NCBI RefSeq assembly: GCF_900105025.1
Contig: NZ_LT629759.1
Location: 2,170,001 to 2,234,000 of the forward strand
Length of the DNA: 64,000 nt
Reading direction: 5' to 3'
DNA from: Parafannyhessea umbonata
GTDB taxonomy: Bacteria; Actinomycetota; Coriobacteriia; Coriobacteriales; Atopobiaceae
Shown here: positions 48,620 to 60,206 of the stretch, piece by piece
How positions within the stretch are numbered: the first letter of the stretch is position 1
Layout of the letters: the number at the start of each line of letters is the position of its first letter
Translations under genes and position numbers: made by a program
Notes under the pieces: model-generated
Databases searched by the model: none
Seen by the model: only the letters and a program-made list of their open reading frames with translations
Told to the model about the DNA's origin: nothing

Positions 48620-50140
48620 TTGCCAAGCGTGAGCAGAAGGTTCGCACGTACCGACCAGCGGTTCCTAAGGCCGTCGTCCAAGCGCGACGACAGCCTGCGC
48701 GCGCCGGTCGTGCTCATGGTCTCGGGCGGGGCGGACTCCACGGCGCTGCTGCTGCTTGCGGCGACGTCGGAGCTCGACATCGACGACGGCCGCGGCACGG
48801 CGCGCATCGCGCGCGAGCGCCTGCACGTGCTGCACGTCAACCACGGGCTGCGCGGGCTCGACGCGCAGGAGGACGAGGAGTTCGTGCGCGAGCTCTCCGC
48901 GCGCTTCGGCATCCCGTGCACCGTGCGGCGCGTGGACGTGGCCGGGCTCGCGAGCGAGGAGGGGCTAGGCCAGCAGGCGGGCTCCAACGTGGAGAACGTC
49001 GGCCGCGAGGTGCGCTACCGCGAGGCGACGGAGCTCGCCAACCGCCTGTGCCGCGAGGTCGACGTGCCGCGATCCGCCGCGCGGATCCTCACGGCCCACA
49101 CGGCCGACGACCGCGCGGAGACCTTCCTCATGAACGCGATCCGCGGCAGTGGGCCCTCGGGCCTCTCGTCCATACCGCGGCGGCGCAACCGCATCGTGCG
49201 GCCGCTGCTGGACCGCACGCACGAGGAGCTGTGCGACCTCCTCCGCATGCGCGGCATCGTGTGGCGCGAGGACCGCACGAACGCGGACACCCGCTACCTG
49301 CGTGCCTTCGTGCGCCACGAGGTCATGCCGCTCCTGCGCGAGCGCAACCCGCGCCTGACGTCGGGCATGTCCGCCTCGTGCGACATCCTCTCGGACGAGG
49401 ACGCTTACATGAACCAGGTCGCGTCGCGCACGTACCGCGAGCTCATGCGCCGCAGCTCGCCCACCATGGTCGCGCTCGACGGCGCGCGCCTGGCCGCGTG
49501 CGAGGTCGCCATCGCGCGGCGCGTCGTGCGAAAGGCCATGCTCGCCGTCTGTCCGGACGCCCGGCTCGAGGCGCGCCACATCAACCGCGTGCTGTCGCTC
49601 GTCGCGGCGGGAAGCGGGTCGGCGTCCACGCCCATGGGCTGCGATGCCCGCATGGAGTACGGCCTCTTGTTCGTGCGCGCGCAGGGCGAGAAGAGCGGCC
49701 CCCTCGCCCTGTGGCTCGACGTGCCCGGAAGCGTGTCGCTGCCCGACGGGCGGCGGCTTTCCGCCCGTCTCGCGCAGGTGCCGGCGGGGTCCTCGCCGGA
49801 GGCCGTCGCTCGGGCCCACGCCGTGGAGTGGGACGGCCAGTCCGTCCTTCTCGACGCGGAGGCCTGCGGGCTCGACCTCGCGCAGGGCGGGCGCCTGTGG
49901 GTGGACGCGGCCGCGCCCGGCGACGTCATGTGCCCGCTCGGCATGCACGGCCAGAGCAAGAAGCTCTCGGACCTCCTGAACGAGGCCAAGGTCCCGGCGG
50001 CGGACCGCCCGCAGGTGCCCGTGGTGCGCACGTCTCCCACGGGGGCGGTGGTGTGGGTCGCGGGGATACGGCCGGACGAGCGAGTTCGAACGCTTCCGCG
50101 CACAAGGCTGCTGCTAGAATTGGGCATTGGTAGGGACTGA
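48620..50140 (+). CDS. tilS: tRNA(Ile)-lysidine synthase
   Basis: A 506-residue N-type ATP pyrophosphatase that makes lysidine at C34 of tRNA-Ile(CAU). The PP-loop is SGGADS at 35-40; HVNHGLRG and [20 protein letters not shown] are hallmarks. A long C-terminal region matches the larger TilS form. TTG 48620 follows GGAGGCATCG; a GTG three codons on is an alternative. The order tilS-hpt-ftsH downstream is widely conserved and supports the call. Confidence 0.95.
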   Translation: MPSVSRRFARTDQRFLRPSSKRDDSLRAPVVLMVSGGADSTALLLLAATSELDIDDGRGTARIARERLHVLHVNHGLRGLDAQEDEEFVRELSARFGIPCTVRRVDVAGLASEEGLGQQAGSNVENVGREVRYREATELANRLCREVDVPRSAARILTAHTADDRAETFLMNAIRGSGPSGLSSIPRRRNRIVRPLLDRTHEELCDLLRMRGIVWREDRTNADTRYLRAFVRHEVMPLLRERNPRLTSGMSASCDILSDEDAYMNQVASRTYRELMRRSSPTMVALDGARLAACEVAIARRVVRKAMLAVCPDARLEARHINRVLSLVAAGSGSASTPMGCDARMEYGLLFVRAQGEKSGPLALWLDVPGSVSLPDGRRLSARLAQVPAGSSPEAVARAHAVEWDGQSVLLDAEACGLDLAQGGRLWVDAAAPGDVMCPLGMHGQSKKLSDLLNEAKVPAADRPQVPVVRTSPTGAVVWVAGIRPDERVRTLPRTRLLLELGIGRD

Positions 50141-50227
50141 CCGCACAGGAGGCATGGTCGGCCCGCAAGGCCGGCGCATGCAGGGGCAGCCGTCGCGCGC
50201 CCCGCACACAAGCGAAAGGGGAACGCA

Positions 50228-50779
50228 ATGGCAGAGCTGCATCCGGACATCGAGAGCGTCATCCTGAGCGAGGACGACATCAAGCAGATCGTGGGCCGTC
50301 TGGGCCAGGAGGTCAGTCGCGACTACGAGGGCAAGAACCCGCTGGTAGTCGCCGTGCTCCGCGGCGCGTTCGTCTTCACGGCGGACCTGCTGCGCCAGAT
50401 CACCGTGCCGTGCGCCGTCGACTTCATGGCCGTGTCCAGCTACGGCGCGGGCGTGAAGAGCTCGGGCGTCGTGAAGATCCTGAAGGACCTCGACACAGAG
50501 ATCCAGGGCCGCGACATCCTGATCGCGGAGGACATCCTCGACTCTGGCCTCACGCTCAGCTACCTGGTCGACCTGCTCCGCGGCCGCGGCGCCAAGTCCA
50601 TCAAGATCTGCGCGTTCGCCGTGAAGGACATCCCCGGTCACACGGCGGCCATCACGCCCGACTACGTGGGCGCGCACGTCCCGAACGAGTTCATCGTGGG
50701 CTATGGCCTCGACTACGCCGAGCGCTATCGCAACCTGCCCTACGTGGGCATCCTGAAGCCCGAGGTCTACAGCAAGTAG
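50228..50779 (+). CDS. hpt: Hypoxanthine(-guanine) phosphoribosyltransferase
   Basis: A 183-residue purine-salvage enzyme. The PRPP-binding motif is [17 protein letters not shown] (101-107 core), with [18 protein letters not shown] near the N-terminus and the usual MAVSSYG loop. ATG 50228 follows GAAAGGGGAACGC. It sits between tilS and ftsH. Confidence 0.96.
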   Translation: MAELHPDIESVILSEDDIKQIVGRLGQEVSRDYEGKNPLVVAVLRGAFVFTADLLRQITVPCAVDFMAVSSYGAGVKSSGVVKILKDLDTEIQGRDILIAEDILDSGLTLSYLVDLLRGRGAKSIKICAFAVKDIPGHTAAITPDYVGAHVPNEFIVGYGLDYAERYRNLPYVGILKPEVYSK

Positions 50780-50815
50780 GCCAAAAGCAAGCAACGCAAC
50801 GCAAGGAGTCACTTA

Positions 50816-52880
<2,065 letters not shown>

Positions 52881-52881
<1 letters not shown>

Positions 52882-54062
52882 TGGCCATCAACCAGAAGAG
52901 CTACGACTACGGCGCGGCGAAGTCCTCCATCCGCGAGATCGCGGCGTACGGCGCGGCGCGCAAGGCCCAGATCGGCGCGCAGAACGTGTTCGACTTCAGC
53001 CTGGGCAACCCGTCCGTCCCCGCGCCGGACGCGGTGCGCGCCTCCATCGTCAGGAACGCGGCGCTCCCGGCGTCGCAGCTGCACGGCTACACGCCGGCCG
53101 CCGGCCTGCCCGCGGCGCGCCAGGCGGTCGCGGACTCGCTCAACCGCAGGTTCCAGACATCGTACGAGCCGGGCGACCTGTACCTTACCTGTGGCGCGGC
53201 CGCGGCCATCAGCATCACGCTGCACGCGATCGTGAACCCCGGCGACGAGGTCATCGTGATAGCGCCGTACTTCCCGGAGTACCGCGTCTGGATCGAGACC
53301 GCGGGTGCCACGTGCGTGGAGGTCATGGCGGACGCCACCACGTTCCAGGTTGACACGGCCGCGGTGGACGCGGCGATCACGCCCAACACCAAGGCCGTCA
53401 TCATCGACTCGCCCAACAACCCCGTGGGCGCCGTCTACACCAGACGTACGCTCCTCTCGCTCGCGTCGGTCCTCTCCGGCCGCAGCGATGAGCTGGGACA
53501 TCCCATCTACCTGGTGTCCGACGAGCCGTACCGCGAGATCACCTACGGCGCGGAGGTTCCGTGGGTGCCCGCGATCTATGACCGCACCATCGTGTGCTAC
53601 TCGTACTCCAAGTCGCTCAGCCTGCCGGGCGAGCGCATCGGCTGGACGCTGGTGCCGAACACCAACCCCGACCACGACGAGCTGGTGCTTGCCGTCGCGG
53701 GCGCGGGCCGCAAGCTCGGCTTCGTGTGCGCGCCGGCGCTGTTCCAGCGCGTGCTGATAGACTGCGTCGACGAGCCCACCAACGTGGAGGCGTACGCGCG
53801 CAACCGCGAGGCGCTCGCAGGCGGCCTGCGCAGGCTCGGCTACACCTGCATCGAGCCGGAGGGTGCGTTCTACCTGTGGGTCAAGTCGCTGGAGCCCGAC
53901 GCGGAGGCGTTCTTCAGGCGCGCCCGCGACCTGGAGCTCCTGCCCGTGCCGTCAAACAGCTTCGGCTGCGAGGGCTGGGTGCGCCTGGGCTACTGCGTCT
54001 CGTACGAGACCATCGTGGGCTCCATGCCCGCGTGGCAGAAGCTCGCCGAGTCGTACCGCTAG
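52881..54062 (+). CDS. Class I/II PLP aminotransferase
   Basis: A 393-residue fold-type I aminotransferase. Motifs: FDFSLGNPSVPAPDAVRASI, the IIDSPNNPVGAVYT stretch, PLP-binding Lys244 in YSYSKSLSLPGERIGW, and the C-terminal Arg region near GCEGWVRLGYCVS. It resembles aspartate/aromatic aminotransferases; the amino acid is not resolved. The ATG overlaps the ftsH stop by 1 bp (TAATG), so it belongs to the same transcript. Confidence 0.92.
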
Positions 54063-54073
54063 GGGCGACGTCG

Positions 54074-54544
54074 ATGCTGCGCAACAACCGCACGCACGCC
54101 CGCACCTGCGGCGACTGCCGCTTCATGACGGAGCGCATGGGCGTCCTGCGCACACACTGCGAGTGCCTGGAGCCCAGCCAGTCGGGCCGTCGCGTGGGCG
54201 AGAAGGACGCGGCCTGCCCGTTGTTTGCGGGCCACATGGTGAAGCCCGGCCCCAGCCTGGCGGAGCTTCTGGGCGCGGACACCCGCCGTGCCGTGGGCGA
54301 GCTCACGTCCGAGAAGCCCGCGCGTACGGGGCGCCGCGGGACGGGGACCACCGGCGCCGCCGCCGCGGCCGGCGCCCCGGCCAACGCGGATGCCGCGCCC
54401 GCCACCGCGGACGAGGCGGACCTCGCCGCGCTCGAGGCGCGCGCCCAGGCCGCGGAGGCACGCGCGCAGGCGCTCGAGGCAAAGGCCGCACTCGCGGAGG
54501 CCCGCGCACGAGCCAGCCGCGGCGGGCGGGCATCCGGCCGCTAG
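54074..54544 (+). CDS. Hypothetical protein with Cys cluster and coiled-coil tail
   Basis: A 156-residue protein. The first 60 residues hold CGDCRFMT, CECLEPS and ACPLF, a likely zinc-binding knuckle. The middle is Ala/Gly-rich and disordered, and the last 55 residues (ALEARAQAAEARAQALEAKA) are a heptad-like coiled coil. ATG 54074 lies 12 bp after the aminotransferase. No family recognised. Confidence 0.7.
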   Translation: MLRNNRTHARTCGDCRFMTERMGVLRTHCECLEPSQSGRRVGEKDAACPLFAGHMVKPGPSLAELLGADTRRAVGELTSEKPARTGRRGTGTTGAAAAAGAPANADAAPATADEADLAALEARAQAAEARAQALEAKAALAEARARASRGGRASGR

Positions 54545-54571
54545 GGGAGTCCGGCCGCCAGGGAGGAAGAC

Positions 54572-55387
54572 ATGCTGCACATAGCCTGCGACGTCCACAC
54601 GCACACGATCTTCTCGCGCCACGCGTACTCCACCATAGAGGAGAACGTGCGTGCCGCGGCGGAGATGCGCGTCGAGCTCCTGGGCTCGACGGACCACTTC
54701 AGCGCGATGGTCCACCCCGCGATCGACGGGGAGTACGACCTGCGTGATTTCCAGCACTTCCTGAACGTGCACAGCTGGCCGCGCATCTGGAACGGCGTGC
54801 GGCTGCTGCATGGGGTCGAGGCGGACATCGTGGATGTGGACGGCCACCTGTTTGGGCACGACATCGTGTGCGGGCGCGACATCACGGGTCGCGCGCTGCG
54901 CCGTCCCATCAACCTGAAGGAGCGCGTGCTCGACGAGTGCGACTACGTGATCGCGAGCGTGCACGACAGGTCGTGGGCGGAGGGCGCGAGCCTGGCCCAG
55001 ACCACGGAGTGCTACGTGCGCGCGCTCGAGGACCCCAAGGTGCTGATCCTAGGGCACACGGGACGCTCCGGCATGCCGTACGACCTGGGCGAGGTGCTTA
55101 CCGTCGCGAAGGAGCGCGGCAAGCTGATAGAGATAAACGAGGCCACGTTTGGCGACCACCCCTCCGCGCGGCAGAGCTGCCGCCGGATCGCGGAGCGCTG
55201 CGCGGAGATGGGCGTCATGATCTCCACCGGCACGGACGCGCACATATCGTACGGAATAGGCCGCTTCGACCACGTCCGCTCCATGCTGGAGGAGATCCGC
55301 TTCCCGCAGAAGCTCGTGGCCACGCGCGACGCCCAGACGTTCCTGGACGTGCTGGGGCGCGCCATCGGCCGGCCGGACGGGCTGTAG
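54572..55387 (+). CDS. PHP-domain phosphoesterase (YcdX-like)
   Basis: A 271-residue PHP-superfamily metal hydrolase. Metal ligands: CDVHTHTIFS (His9, His11), STDHFS, GVEADIVDVDG, IASVHDRSW, LGHTGRSG and STGTDAHISYGIG. The layout is that of YcdX-type phosphatases. The substrate is unknown. ATG 54572 follows AGGGAGGAAGAC. Confidence 0.88.
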   Translation: MLHIACDVHTHTIFSRHAYSTIEENVRAAAEMRVELLGSTDHFSAMVHPAIDGEYDLRDFQHFLNVHSWPRIWNGVRLLHGVEADIVDVDGHLFGHDIVCGRDITGRALRRPINLKERVLDECDYVIASVHDRSWAEGASLAQTTECYVRALEDPKVLILGHTGRSGMPYDLGEVLTVAKERGKLIEINEATFGDHPSARQSCRRIAERCAEMGVMISTGTDAHISYGIGRFDHVRSMLEEIRFPQKLVATRDAQTFLDVLGRAIGRPDGL

Positions 55388-55414
55388 CGGGCCGCGCCTC
55401 GGCCGGCGCCGGGC

Positions 55415-56230
55415 CTACGCCCTGATCGTCAGCTCCACGGGGCAGTGGTCGGACCCGTACACGTCGTCCAGAATGCGCGCGCCCGTCACGCGGTCAAATG
55501 CGCGGTCGCTCACCAGGAAGTAGTCGATGCGCCATCCGGCGTTGCGCTCGCGTGCGCGCATGCGGTAGCTCCACCAGCTGTACGCACCCTCGAGCGTGGG
55601 GTTCAGCGTGCGGAACGTGTCCGTGAAGCCCGCGTCCAGGAGCTTGCCAAAGCTTGCGCGCTCCTCGTCCGAGAAGCCCGCGTTCTCGTGGTTGGTCGCC
55701 GGGTTCTTAAGGTCGATCTCCTCGTGTGCCACGTTGAAGTCGCCGCACGTCACGACGGGTTTCTGCCTGTCGAGCCCCTGCAGGAACTCGCGGAAGCGCT
55801 CGTCCCACACCATGCGCTCGTCCAGGCGCGCGAGGCCCTGCTTCGAGTTGGGCGTGTACACGTCCACAAACCAGAAGCCCTCGAACTCCAGCGCGCACAC
55901 GCGGCCCTCGTCGTCGGCCACGGGGCTGCCGATCTGGCGAATCACCTTAAGCGGCTCCGCGCGGCTGAACACGGCGGTGCCGGAGTACCCCTTGCGCTCC
56001 GCTGAGCTCCACACCTGCGTGTAGCCGGGCAGGTCGAGCTCGAGCTGCCCCTCCTGCATCTTCGTCTCCTGCAGCGCGAACACGTCCGCGTCCAGCGCGT
56101 CGAACACCTGCATGAAGCCGGGCTCCTTCTTCATGACGGCGCGCAGCCCGTTCACGTTCCACGAGACGAGCCTCAGCTCGCGCTCGCCGGCCGCCTTTGG
56201 GGCGCTGGCGGTCTCGTTGGTGTCAGCCAT
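55415..56230 (-). CDS. xth: Exodeoxyribonuclease III / AP endonuclease
   Basis: A 271-residue base-excision repair nuclease of the EEP superfamily. Motifs: LVSWNVNGLRAV, FALQETKMQ (Glu), VTCGDFNVAHEEIDLKNP (Asp, Asn) and YGSDHCPVELTI (Asp-His). It cuts at abasic sites and degrades from 3' ends. ATG 56230 follows AAGGAGAGAC. It converges with the PHP gene. Confidence 0.95.
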   Translation of the reverse strand: MADTNETASAPKAAGERELRLVSWNVNGLRAVMKKEPGFMQVFDALDADVFALQETKMQEGQLELDLPGYTQVWSSAERKGYSGTAVFSRAEPLKVIRQIGSPVADDEGRVCALEFEGFWFVDVYTPNSKQGLARLDERMVWDERFREFLQGLDRQKPVVTCGDFNVAHEEIDLKNPATNHENAGFSDEERASFGKLLDAGFTDTFRTLNPTLEGAYSWWSYRMRARERNAGWRIDYFLVSDRAFDRVTGARILDDVYGSDHCPVELTIRA

Positions 56231-56307
56231 GTCTCTCCTTCGTGGGCGCACCGCGCCCGTCGGGTCCGTTGGGTTTCTCGTCTTGCGTTAGCGCTGCGGT
56301 ACTCGCC

Positions 56308-57234
56308 CTAGCGCTCGTCCTGCGGCGCCTTCCAGTTGGGGTCGCCAAACAGGAACTCCTTGTACCGGGGCATGTCGCGCCTCGCCTGCGCCTCGCCCAG
56401 GGCGTATGCGGTCTTGAGCGCCACCGGGTCGAGCGTCGTGCTCTTCACGGGCATCATGTCCGGGCGGATCACCAGGCAGCGGCCCTCGCGCTCCATCTGC
56501 GCAATGCGGTCCAGCTCCGCGTTGTAGCGCTCGGAGCGAGTGAGAAGGGCCTCCCTCACGTATGGGTGCTCGCTCCCAAACCGGAGGGTCGCGTCCTTCT
56601 CGCCCCTCGAGGGCGGCTCCTTGCGATATCCCGCCGGGCGCGTCGCCACCAGCAGGAAGCGGGTGTAGCCGGCGCGCTCCGCCATGAACAGCGGGATGCC
56701 CGCGCCTTCGCCCAGGCCTCCGTCCAGGTACGTGACGCCACCTATGGGCTGGGGCTTCATCAGGACGGGGAGCGAGGAGCTCGCGCGGACGCACGCCATG
56801 AGGTCCTGCCACGTGGGCATGTCCTCGCGCGTGAACACGCGCGTCCTGCCCGTGTCGCGCTCGAAGGCGGAGACCGCCACGCGCGCCGGGTTCGCCTGGA
56901 ACGTGTCCCAGTCAAACGGAAGGCTGCCGTCCTCCACGCAGCCCTCGTACAGGTAGTCCGCGTTGAAGTAGCGCGTGCCGCGCAGGATGGAGCCAACGCC
57001 CGCCGCCGGTGCGCCCGACCCCTCGAACCCCATGAACGCGTTTCTCACGCGCCGCGCGTCGCGGCTGAGGTAATCGACCGCGTGGCTGGAGCCCGCAGAG
57101 ATCCCGCATACAAAGTCGAAGTATATGCCCTCGGCCAGCAGGGCGTTTGCAAAGGCCGCGGTGTACGCCGCGCGATAGCCGCCGCCTTCGAACACCAGGG
57201 CCGTCTTGTGCACGTTGTTTGTGAGTGGTGCCAT
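56308..57234 (-). CDS. Patatin-like phospholipase
   Basis: A 308-residue acyl hydrolase with a Ser-Asp dyad. The oxyanion loop is FEGGGYRAAYTA, the nucleophile Ser46 lies in GISAGSS, and Asp171 in YLDGGLGEGAGIP. The family is the YjjU/RssA-like bacterial patatin group. No signal peptide, so it is probably cytoplasmic. The RBS at 57234 is weak. Confidence 0.9.
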   Translation of the reverse strand: MAPLTNNVHKTALVFEGGGYRAAYTAAFANALLAEGIYFDFVCGISAGSSHAVDYLSRDARRVRNAFMGFEGSGAPAAGVGSILRGTRYFNADYLYEGCVEDGSLPFDWDTFQANPARVAVSAFERDTGRTRVFTREDMPTWQDLMACVRASSSLPVLMKPQPIGGVTYLDGGLGEGAGIPLFMAERAGYTRFLLVATRPAGYRKEPPSRGEKDATLRFGSEHPYVREALLTRSERYNAELDRIAQMEREGRCLVIRPDMMPVKSTTLDPVALKTAYALGEAQARRDMPRYKEFLFGDPNWKAPQDER

Positions 57235-57354
57235 GTCGCCGCCTTACGTCGGGTGCCAATGCCTCAACCTTACCCGTTTGCCGCCCGCGCCCGCACCAGA
57301 ACCGACCCCGGCGCACCAAAGTGCTACGGTAGGCACAGTCACGAGGAGGCAGAC

Positions 57355-58098
57355 ATGGGCAAGACGATCACGGACCCAAGGCTCGCCGCGCAGGAGCTGA
57401 GGAAGCTCACGGACGCGTCGGCGCACACGGTGTTCTTTGGCGGGGCAGGCGTTTCCACCGCAAGCGGGATCCCGGACTTCCGAAGCGAGAACGGCCTGTA
57501 CAACCAGCACTTCTCGTCCAAGTACTCCCCGGAGGAGCTTTTGAGCCACCACCTGTGGAAGCAGGACCCGGATGCGTTCTACGACTTCTATCGCAAGATG
57601 ATGTGCGCGCCGGACGCCAGGCCTAACCAGGCGCACGTAAAGCTTGCGCAGCTGGAGCGCGAGGGCAGGCTCGACGCCATCGTGACCCAGAACATCGACG
57701 GCCTGCACCAGGCCGCGGGCTCCAAGAACGTGATCGAGCTCCACGGCTCGACCCACCGCAACCACTGCGTGGACTGCGGCGCCGCGTACGACCAGGAGTG
57801 GATGCTTTCCACCACCGGCGTGCCGCGCTGCACGCGCTGCGGCGGCATCGTGAAGCCGGACGTGGTGCTGTACGAGGAGTCCCTGGACGAGAAGGACATA
57901 GAGGCCGCGGTCATGGCCATAAGCCACGCCGACCTCCTCATCATTGGCGGCACGTCGCTTGTGGTGTACCCGGCGGCCGGGCTGGTGCAGTACTTCAGGG
58001 GCTCGCACCTTGCCATCGTGAACCTGGAGCCCATCGCGCAGGATTGCGCGGCAGACGTGGTTTGTGCCTGCGACATAGCAAAGGCGTTCGATTGGTAG
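57355..58098 (+). CDS. cobB: Sir2-family NAD-dependent deacylase
   Basis: A 247-residue sirtuin. NAD motif GAGVSTASGIPDFRS (from residue 30), TQNIDGLHQAAGS, catalytic His in IELHGSTHRNHC, and zinc cysteines in HCVDCGAAY and PRCTRCGG. It removes acyl groups from protein lysines. Similar in form to Thermotoga-type sirtuins. ATG 57355 follows GAGGAGGCAGAC. It diverges from the patatin gene. Confidence 0.95.
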   Translation: MGKTITDPRLAAQELRKLTDASAHTVFFGGAGVSTASGIPDFRSENGLYNQHFSSKYSPEELLSHHLWKQDPDAFYDFYRKMMCAPDARPNQAHVKLAQLEREGRLDAIVTQNIDGLHQAAGSKNVIELHGSTHRNHCVDCGAAYDQEWMLSTTGVPRCTRCGGIVKPDVVLYEESLDEKDIEAAVMAISHADLLIIGGTSLVVYPAAGLVQYFRGSHLAIVNLEPIAQDCAADVVCACDIAKAFDW

Positions 58099-58188
58099 GC
58101 CGCAAGCGGTTACAATCTTTGGGAACACTCCGGGGCGTGCGCGCGTGCGCGGCGCCCCTTGACCTTGACCCGTTTGGAAGGTGTACCC

Positions 58189-59622
58189 ATGCTTCGTGAG
58201 GACTACTCCACCTGGCGCTGCGGCCAGCACGTGCTGTCGCTGGCACGCCCGCGCGTCATGGGCATCCTCAACGTCACGCCGGACTCGTTCAGCGACGGGG
58301 GAGAGAACACAGACCCCGCGGCCGCCGTGGAGCGCGCGCTGCAGATGCTGGACGAGGGCGCGGACATCATCGACGTGGGCGGCGAGTCAACGCGCCCGGG
58401 TGCCAAGCCGGTGACGCCGGAGGAGGAGGCGCACAGGATCGTGCCCGTGATTCGTGGGATCCTCTCCAAGGCCCCCACGGCCATCATATCCGTGGACACG
58501 CGCCACGCCGCCGTGGCAAAAATCTGCGTGCGGCTGGGCGTCTCCATCCTGAACGACGTGACCGGCTTTACGGACCCGGCCATGGTCCAGGTGGCCGCGG
58601 AGAGCGACTGCGGCTGCATCGTGATGCACTGGAACAAGCTGGGCGGGCCGGTCACGCGGCGCATGGTGCAGCTTGACTCCGAGCGCCCCGCGCGCGTGCG
58701 CCGTACCGTGCCCACGAGCACCAGGCGCTTCACGCTGCCGGAGGCCGCCCCCGTCATGAGGGAGATCATGGGCTTTCTGGGCGACCAGGCGCGCGTGCTC
58801 ATGCGTGCCGGCGTCAGCCACGACCGCATCTGCATAGACCCGGGCCCCGGCTTCGACAAGACGTACGACCAGGACGTGGTGATCCAGCGTGCCACGCGCA
58901 AGCTCGTCTCGATGGGCTATCCCGTGCTGAACGCCGTCTCGCGCAAGCGCTTCGTGGGCGCGGTGTCTGGCGTCAAGGACGCGCGGGACCGCGACTTTGC
59001 CACGACGGGCATCGCGCTCGCGGCCGTGGAAAGCGGCGCGCGCGTGCTGCGCGTGCACGACGTCGCCGGTGTCTGCCAGGCGCTGGACACGTACTGGGCC
59101 GTCACGAAGGCGGACCCGCGGCAGGGCTTCGTCTCTATTGGCTCGAACGTGGGCGACCGGCTCGAGAACCTGTCCCGCGCCGTGCGCCTGATAAACGAGA
59201 TTCCCATGACGTGCGTCGTCCAGGCGAGCCACGCGTACGAGACGCAGCCCGCCTACGGCATCGAGACGAGCGTGGTGAACGCGGTGGTCGAGATCAGGAC
59301 CGAGCTTGCGCCCATCGTGCTGATAGATCGCCTGCTTGACATAGAGACGCAGCTGAAGCGCATGCGCGACCCGCGCCTTGCCGGCCATGGCCCGCGCACC
59401 ATAGACTGCGACCTGTGCTTTGTGGAGGACGAGGAGCACGCCGGCCCCAAGCTGACGCTGCCCCACCCGCACCTGGGCGAGCGCGACTACGTGCTGGTCC
59501 CCATGGAGGACCTCATGCACGACCCCGTGCGCTACCTCATGCACGCCGGCGTGCCGGTGTACGCGCCGGAGGACCGCGTGGGGCACGTGGTGGCCGAGGT
59601 GGGTGAGCTGGATTGGCAGTAG
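58189..59622 (+). CDS. folP-folK: Dihydropteroate synthase fused to HPPK
   Basis: A 477-residue folate enzyme. Residues about 20-300 are dihydropteroate synthase: VMGILNVTPDSFSDGGENTD, then DIIDVGGESTRPGA and DPGPGFDKT. From about residue 314 comes 6-hydroxymethyl-7,8-dihydropterin pyrophosphokinase: FVSIGSNVGDRLENLSRAV, then GPRTIDCDL. The two catalyse successive steps, but HPPK acts first; the order of domains is the reverse of the better-known HPPK-DHPS fusions. An insert near 160-190 (RRMVQLDSERPARVRR) lengthens the DHPS part. ATG 58189 follows GGAAGGTG. Confidence 0.93.
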   Translation: MLREDYSTWRCGQHVLSLARPRVMGILNVTPDSFSDGGENTDPAAAVERALQMLDEGADIIDVGGESTRPGAKPVTPEEEAHRIVPVIRGILSKAPTAIISVDTRHAAVAKICVRLGVSILNDVTGFTDPAMVQVAAESDCGCIVMHWNKLGGPVTRRMVQLDSERPARVRRTVPTSTRRFTLPEAAPVMREIMGFLGDQARVLMRAGVSHDRICIDPGPGFDKTYDQDVVIQRATRKLVSMGYPVLNAVSRKRFVGAVSGVKDARDRDFATTGIALAAVESGARVLRVHDVAGVCQALDTYWAVTKADPRQGFVSIGSNVGDRLENLSRAVRLINEIPMTCVVQASHAYETQPAYGIETSVVNAVVEIRTELAPIVLIDRLLDIETQLKRMRDPRLAGHGPRTIDCDLCFVEDEEHAGPKLTLPHPHLGERDYVLVPMEDLMHDPVRYLMHAGVPVYAPEDRVGHVVAEVGELDWQ

Positions 59623-60206
59623 CGACTCCCGACGGCGCCGACGGCCACGAGCGCGCCGCGGAGCGCGTGCTTGCCAGCACGACGGTGCGCCCGGACGTGC
59701 CGATGCAGATGTACACCTGCCTGCCGCAGGTGCTGGCCCTGGGCCTCGCGCGGGCGCTTGCCGCCGCGGGCCTTCCCGGCGCGCGCGTGGCCTGGCCAAA
59801 CGCCGTGGCCGTGGACGGGGAGCCGGTGCTTCGCGTGGACGTGCGCGCCGGCTACGACGAGGGTATGTTCGGCAGCTGCGACGTGGTGCTTCTTGCGGGG
59901 GACGACCGCGCCTTGCCCAGGGGAGAAGAGCTTGCCCGCGCCCTTGAGCAGGCGTCCGCCCAGTGGGAGGACCGCCTGCGCCGCGCCTGCGTGGTCGCAG
60001 GCCCCTTGGCGCCGCTCTTGGACGACTACTTCGAGACGATGGACGCCGCGAACGAGCGCGTGGAGGTGGTGTACCCCAACGGCCGCGTCGCCGCGCGCGG
60101 CGTGCTGGCCGGGCTCGACGTGTGGGGTCGCGCCAGCGTGCGCACGGACTCCGGCCGCGAGTTGAGCATCTCGCCGGAGCAGGCGTCCATCCGCCGCGAG
60201 CCCTAG
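59613..60206 (+). CDS. Biotin-protein-ligase-like protein, probably inactive
   Basis: A 197-residue protein. The segment LALGLARALAAAGLPGARVA then WPNAVAVDG parallels the BirA region around KWPND.LVDG, and the C-terminus (ARGVLAGLDVWGRASVRTDS then GRELSISPEQASIR) parallels the BPL C-terminal domain. But the GRGRRGR biotin loop is absent, and the catalytic Lys and Asp of KWPND are Ala. TTG 59613 overlaps the folK stop and follows GAGGTG. It faces coaX, a gene often found near birA. Probably a degenerate or repurposed ligase. Confidence 0.6.
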   Translation: MAVATPDGADGHERAAERVLASTTVRPDVPMQMYTCLPQVLALGLARALAAAGLPGARVAWPNAVAVDGEPVLRVDVRAGYDEGMFGSCDVVLLAGDDRALPRGEELARALEQASAQWEDRLRRACVVAGPLAPLLDDYFETMDAANERVEVVYPNGRVAARGVLAGLDVWGRASVRTDSGRELSISPEQASIRREP

